A stretch of DNA of 64,000 bases from CAXMST01 sp963790085. GTDB lineage: Bacteria > Actinomycetota > Thermoleophilia > Solirubrobacterales > 70-9. This document shows positions 61,152-64,000 of the stretch, piece after piece. Positions within the stretch are counted from its first letter, which is position 1. Each line of letters opens with the position of its first letter. A model generated the notes under the pieces. That model had not been told where the DNA came from, did not search any database, and was given only the letters and a program-made list of their open reading frames with translations. The position numbers were made by a program, and so were the translations under genes. The stretch is from contig CAWBNH010000006.1 in NCBI GenBank assembly GCA_963790085.1, positions 310,001 to 374,000 of the forward strand. Reading direction: 5' to 3'.

Positions 61152-63077
61152 ATGGAGGCGGGAACCGCACCGACGCTGGCGCTCGATCGTGCGGCCTCGA
61201 CGGTCAGCGAGGAGGCGGTCAAGGGACTGGTCAGGCGCTACGTCTACGCGGCGACCGCGGTCTTCATGGTGGCCGGCGCGCTCGGGCTGCTGATGCGCCA
61301 GAGCCAGGCCGACGTGTTCCGAATCGAGGACAACTTCTTCTACGCGACGATGACCGCGCACGGGCTCGGGGCGTTCATCGCCTGGGGAGCCTTCGCGGTG
61401 ATGGGCTTCGGCTTCTGGGTCCTGAGGGAGTCGGGCTTCGAGCTGCGGACGGCCGGCTACCGGCTGGCGAGCGTCACCTGGTGGGTCATGGTGACCGGCA
61501 CCGCCGGCATCATCCTGACCACGCTGCTGATGGGGTTCGCCGGGTCGTGGGTGTTCCTCTACCCGCTGCCCTTCTTCGCGGCCGATCAGTGGGGAGAGCT
61601 CGCGACCGCCCTGTTCGCCGGATCGGTGCTGCTCGTCGGCGTCGGGATCCTCACCTGGTGCGCCGCGATCCTGCACACCGTCGTCGGGCCCTCGAACCCC
61701 GCCAAGCGCGAGTTCCTCGTCGACCGACTCGCCGTGGCGCTCGGCGTCGGAATCATCTTCAAGAAGCGCTTCCCGACCCGCGGCGACGGCATCCCCTACG
61801 CCGTGATCCCGCTGACGGTGATCGCGATCGACATGCTGATCGCGACGCTGCCGCTGGCGGCCCTGCTGGTCGTGATGATCCTCGAGGCGATCAACCCGTC
61901 GATCACCGTCGACCCCCTGCTCGCGAAGAACATGCTCTGGTTCTTCGGACACCCGGTCGTCTATCTGCTGCTGTTCCCCGGCGTCGCGATCCTCTACCTG
62001 CTGATCCCGCGCTACGCGGGCCGCCCGCTCGCCGCCGCGAACGTGATCGGACTCGCCTGGCTGATCGCGGTGGTCGCGAACGTCGTCATCTGGGCGCACC
62101 ACATCTACGTCGACTATCCGGAGGGCTCGGCCCAGAGCGTCCTCAACGTGGCGATGCAGCCGCTGACCTTCTCGATCACGCTGGTCTCGGCGCTCAGCCT
62201 CTACAGCCTCTCGGCAACGGTCTACAAGTCGGACTTCCAGTGGAACCCGGCCTCGAAGTTCCTCGTCGCGGGACTGGTCGGCTGGATCACCGCCGGGCTC
62301 TCGGGCGTCGTCAACGCGACGATCGCCCTCGATGTCGACGTCCACAACACGCTCTGGGTCGTCGGCCACTTCCACCACATGGCGGTGCTGACGATCGGCG
62401 CCTTCATCTTCGGTGCCACCTACGCGTTCCTGCCGAAGCTCGTCGGGTCCGAGTGGTATTCGGAGAAGCTCGGCAACTGGCACCTGTGGCTAACGATGGT
62501 CGGCGGCTACGGCACCTATGTGCCGTGGCTGATCCAGGGACTGACCGGGGCGCCACGGCGCTGGTCGGTGCTACCCGACTTCTACGACCCGTGGACGCTG
62601 ATCTCGGTGCCGTTCATGCTGCTGATGGCGGTCGGCCAGCTGATCTTCGTCTACAACATCGTCCAGACCATCAGGGGCCGAAAGCGACCGAACGACCGGC
62701 GCCGGCTGCTCTCGGACCCGCGCCAGATCGGGCTCGCGAGCGGTACGATCCTCGCCTCGATCGCGGTCCCGGTGATCGCCCTGGGAATCACCCGGATCGA
62801 GCCGCGGTCGGAGCCGGTTACGGCGGCGGCCGGCAAGGAGGCGCAGGTCGACGAGGCCGCCGTCGAGCTGTTCAGCTCGAGCTGCGGCTCCTGCCACACG
62901 CTTGCCGTCGCCGGCACGAGCGCCACGATCGGGCCCAACCTCGACACGACCCCCCTAAACTCCGCGGCTGTGCTCGAGGCAATCGAAAACGGCGGTCGCG
63001 GCACCGGCGGCATGCCCGCCGGGCTGCTGCAGGGCGAGGACGCGAAGCGCGTCGCCGAGCTGGTCGCAGGGGAGTAG
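61152..63077 (+). CDS. ba3-like heme-copper oxidase subunit I with C-terminal cytochrome c
   Basis: A protein of 641 residues with about 13 membrane helices. Heme and CuB ligands are visible in TAHGLGAFIAWG, FFGHPVVYLLLFPG (His-Tyr pair), WAHHIYVDYP and GHFHHMAVLTIGAF. The GHPVVY form and overall fit place it in family B. After the last helix (about residue 545) comes a cytochrome c domain: SSSCGSCHTLAVAGTSATIGPNL, with CxxCH, and a methionine in GGMPAGLL. This fused heme can hand electrons directly to CuA. No subunit III gene follows. Confidence 0.92.
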   Translation: MEAGTAPTLALDRAASTVSEEAVKGLVRRYVYAATAVFMVAGALGLLMRQSQADVFRIEDNFFYATMTAHGLGAFIAWGAFAVMGFGFWVLRESGFELRTAGYRLASVTWWVMVTGTAGIILTTLLMGFAGSWVFLYPLPFFAADQWGELATALFAGSVLLVGVGILTWCAAILHTVVGPSNPAKREFLVDRLAVALGVGIIFKKRFPTRGDGIPYAVIPLTVIAIDMLIATLPLAALLVVMILEAINPSITVDPLLAKNMLWFFGHPVVYLLLFPGVAILYLLIPRYAGRPLAAANVIGLAWLIAVVANVVIWAHHIYVDYPEGSAQSVLNVAMQPLTFSITLVSALSLYSLSATVYKSDFQWNPASKFLVAGLVGWITAGLSGVVNATIALDVDVHNTLWVVGHFHHMAVLTIGAFIFGATYAFLPKLVGSEWYSEKLGNWHLWLTMVGGYGTYVPWLIQGLTGAPRRWSVLPDFYDPWTLISVPFMLLMAVGQLIFVYNIVQTIRGRKRPNDRRRLLSDPRQIGLASGTILASIAVPVIALGITRIEPRSEPVTAAAGKEAQVDEAAVELFSSSCGSCHTLAVAGTSATIGPNLDTTPLNSAAVLEAIENGGRGTGGMPAGLLQGEDAKRVAELVAGE

Positions 63078-63080
63078 GAG

Positions 63081-64000
63081 TTGACCGCTGAGCCCGCCAC
63101 GGGCGAGGACTTCACCGTCGTGATCGCCGGCGGCGGCATCGCCGGCCTCGAGGCGATCCTCGCCCTGCGTGAGGCCGGCCCGCCTTCGTTGCAGATCGAT
63201 CTGCTCTCACCGTCGCCGGAGTTCGTGATCGCGCCGCTGAGCGTGGTCGAGCCCTTTGGCGGCGACGCGGCGCCGCGGATCGACCTCGTGCAGTTCTGCA
63301 AGGAGCACCACGTCGACCTGATTCAGTCCGGGCTGTCGGAGGTCTGGCCCGGTCAGCAGCGCGTCCTGACCGAGGACGGCGACGAGCTCCCCTACGACGC
63401 GTTGCTCGTCTGTACCGGCGCCCGCCGCCGCCCGGTGCTCGAGGCCGCGCTCAACTTCCGCGGCTCGCACGATGCCGCGGCGATCGAGGATCTCGTCGAG
63501 AGCGTCGCCTCGGGCGAGGCGCAGCGGATCGTCTTCGCGGTCCCCGACGAGGTCAACTGGCCATTGCCGCTCTACGAGCTGGCCCTACAGGTGGCGAGCC
63601 GACTGAGCGACACGGACGCCGAGATCAGCTTCATCACCTATGAGGCCGCTCCCCTGGATGTCTTCGGCCCGGCCGCCGCCGCCCGGCTGGAGACGATCAT
63701 CGCCGCAGCCGGCATCGATCTCCGCTGTGGCGAGACGGTGACCGCCGCGACCCTCGCCGATCTCAAGGCGGACCGGGTTGTCACGGTCCCGGCGCTCGAC
63801 GTGCCCGAGGTCCCGGGGCTCTCCCAGTCGGCCCGAGGCTTCGTCGCCACCGGCCCGACGATGAGGGTCGCGGGAGCCGAGCGGGTGTGGGCGGTCGGCG
63901 ACGTCACCTGGACCCCGATCAAGCAGGGCGGGATCGCGGCTCAGCAGGCCGACATCGCCGCCGCCGACATCGCCGCAGAAGCGGGCGCCGACGTCGAGGT
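63081..64000 (+). CDS. FAD-dependent oxidoreductase, 3' end missing
   Basis: At least 306 residues, open at the window edge. VVIAGGGIAGLEAILALREAG is the FAD site; YDALLVCTGARRRPVLEAAL and RVWAVGDVTWTPIKQGGIAAQQAD are the second and third FAD regions. It is a paralog of the protein at 56085-57311, sharing the NWPLPLYELAL stretch. TTG at 63081 follows GGAGTAGGAG and lies three bases after the oxidase stop, so it belongs to the cox operon and may feed electrons to the respiratory chain. Confidence 0.87.
   Translation, partial: MTAEPATGEDFTVVIAGGGIAGLEAILALREAGPPSLQIDLLSPSPEFVIAPLSVVEPFGGDAAPRIDLVQFCKEHHVDLIQSGLSEVWPGQQRVLTEDGDELPYDALLVCTGARRRPVLEAALNFRGSHDAAAIEDLVESVASGEAQRIVFAVPDEVNWPLPLYELALQVASRLSDTDAEISFITYEAAPLDVFGPAAAARLETIIAAAGIDLRCGETVTAATLADLKADRVVTVPALDVPEVPGLSQSARGFVATGPTMRVAGAERVWAVGDVTWTPIKQGGIAAQQADIAAADIAAEAGADVE

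Noticed and set aside
60600..62483. 627-codon frame antisense to the oxidase genes
   Set aside because: Composition dominated by Asp, Arg, Val and Gln; opposite strand has perfect oxidase motifs.

Overview
The window is 64 kb of very GC-rich, gene-dense bacterial chromosome. It carries about 54 protein genes, no rRNA or tRNA that I could find, no CRISPR array and no insertion sequence. The base composition, frequent GTG/TTG starts, AdnAB/AddAB-like recombination nucleases, a MecA_N-type penicillin-binding protein and the order rpmE - DUF1385 - prfA - prmC - tsaC ... wecA - atpI - atpBEFHAGDC (close to the mycobacterial thrB-rho-rpmE-prfA-hemK-sua5-rfe-atp order) point to a deep-branching actinobacterium. 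I would guess Thermoleophilia/Solirubrobacterales, but that placement is inference.

Layout. 1-5.6 kb: two coupled helicase/nuclease genes (the first cut by the window edge) and a gamma-glutamylcyclotransferase-like gene. 5.6-11.9 kb: HxlR regulator, penicillin-binding transpeptidase, lipoprotein, SRPBCC protein, zinc-ribbon protein, FHA protein, ParA-like ATPase, MscS channel. 11.9-21.5 kb (minus strand): a thiol protein/redoxin/thrB operon, then a surface-polysaccharide block (two sugar nucleotidyltransferases, a phosphoglucose/phosphomannose isomerase, UDP-glucose dehydrogenase, LCP ligase) and an M20 peptidase. 21.6-29.0 kb: the complete nine-gene ATP synthase operon. 29.3-39.3 kb: CDF transporter, FKBP lipoprotein, WecA-like transferase, DUF354 protein, glyA, rpiB, a small membrane protein, tsaC, prmC, prfA, DUF1385, rpmE.

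39.4-64 kb reads as a redox/energy island: a NarL-type response regulator, a DosS-like single-GAF histidine kinase, an orphan receiver, a P1B ATPase, two tandem universal stress proteins, a VTT-like membrane protein, a complete group-3b-like NAD(P)-linked [NiFe] hydrogenase with a cyclic-nucleotide-binding protein inside the operon, a pyruvate phosphate dikinase whose reading frame is continuous with the hydrogenase maturation protease, a wax-ester synthase/DGAT, a TreT-like glycosyltransferase, two paralogous FAD oxidoreductases, an EF-G paralog and a two-subunit ba3-like oxidase whose subunit I carries a C-terminal cytochrome c. The gene content resembles the mycobacterial DosR hypoxia/dormancy regulon. 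Joint regulation is inference.

Two architectural themes recur. Neighbouring genes overlap by ATGA, GTGA or TTGA at eleven junctions, indicating translational coupling. At least ten transcription-unit starts have a TAnnnT hexamer ending 6-10 nt before the start codon, which is the geometry of leaderless mRNAs. Most strikingly, one such hexamer stands before a 15-codon mini-ORF whose stop overlaps the ParA start. The best candidate for something undescribed is the hydrogenase-protease/PPDK fusion in its hydrogenase operon.
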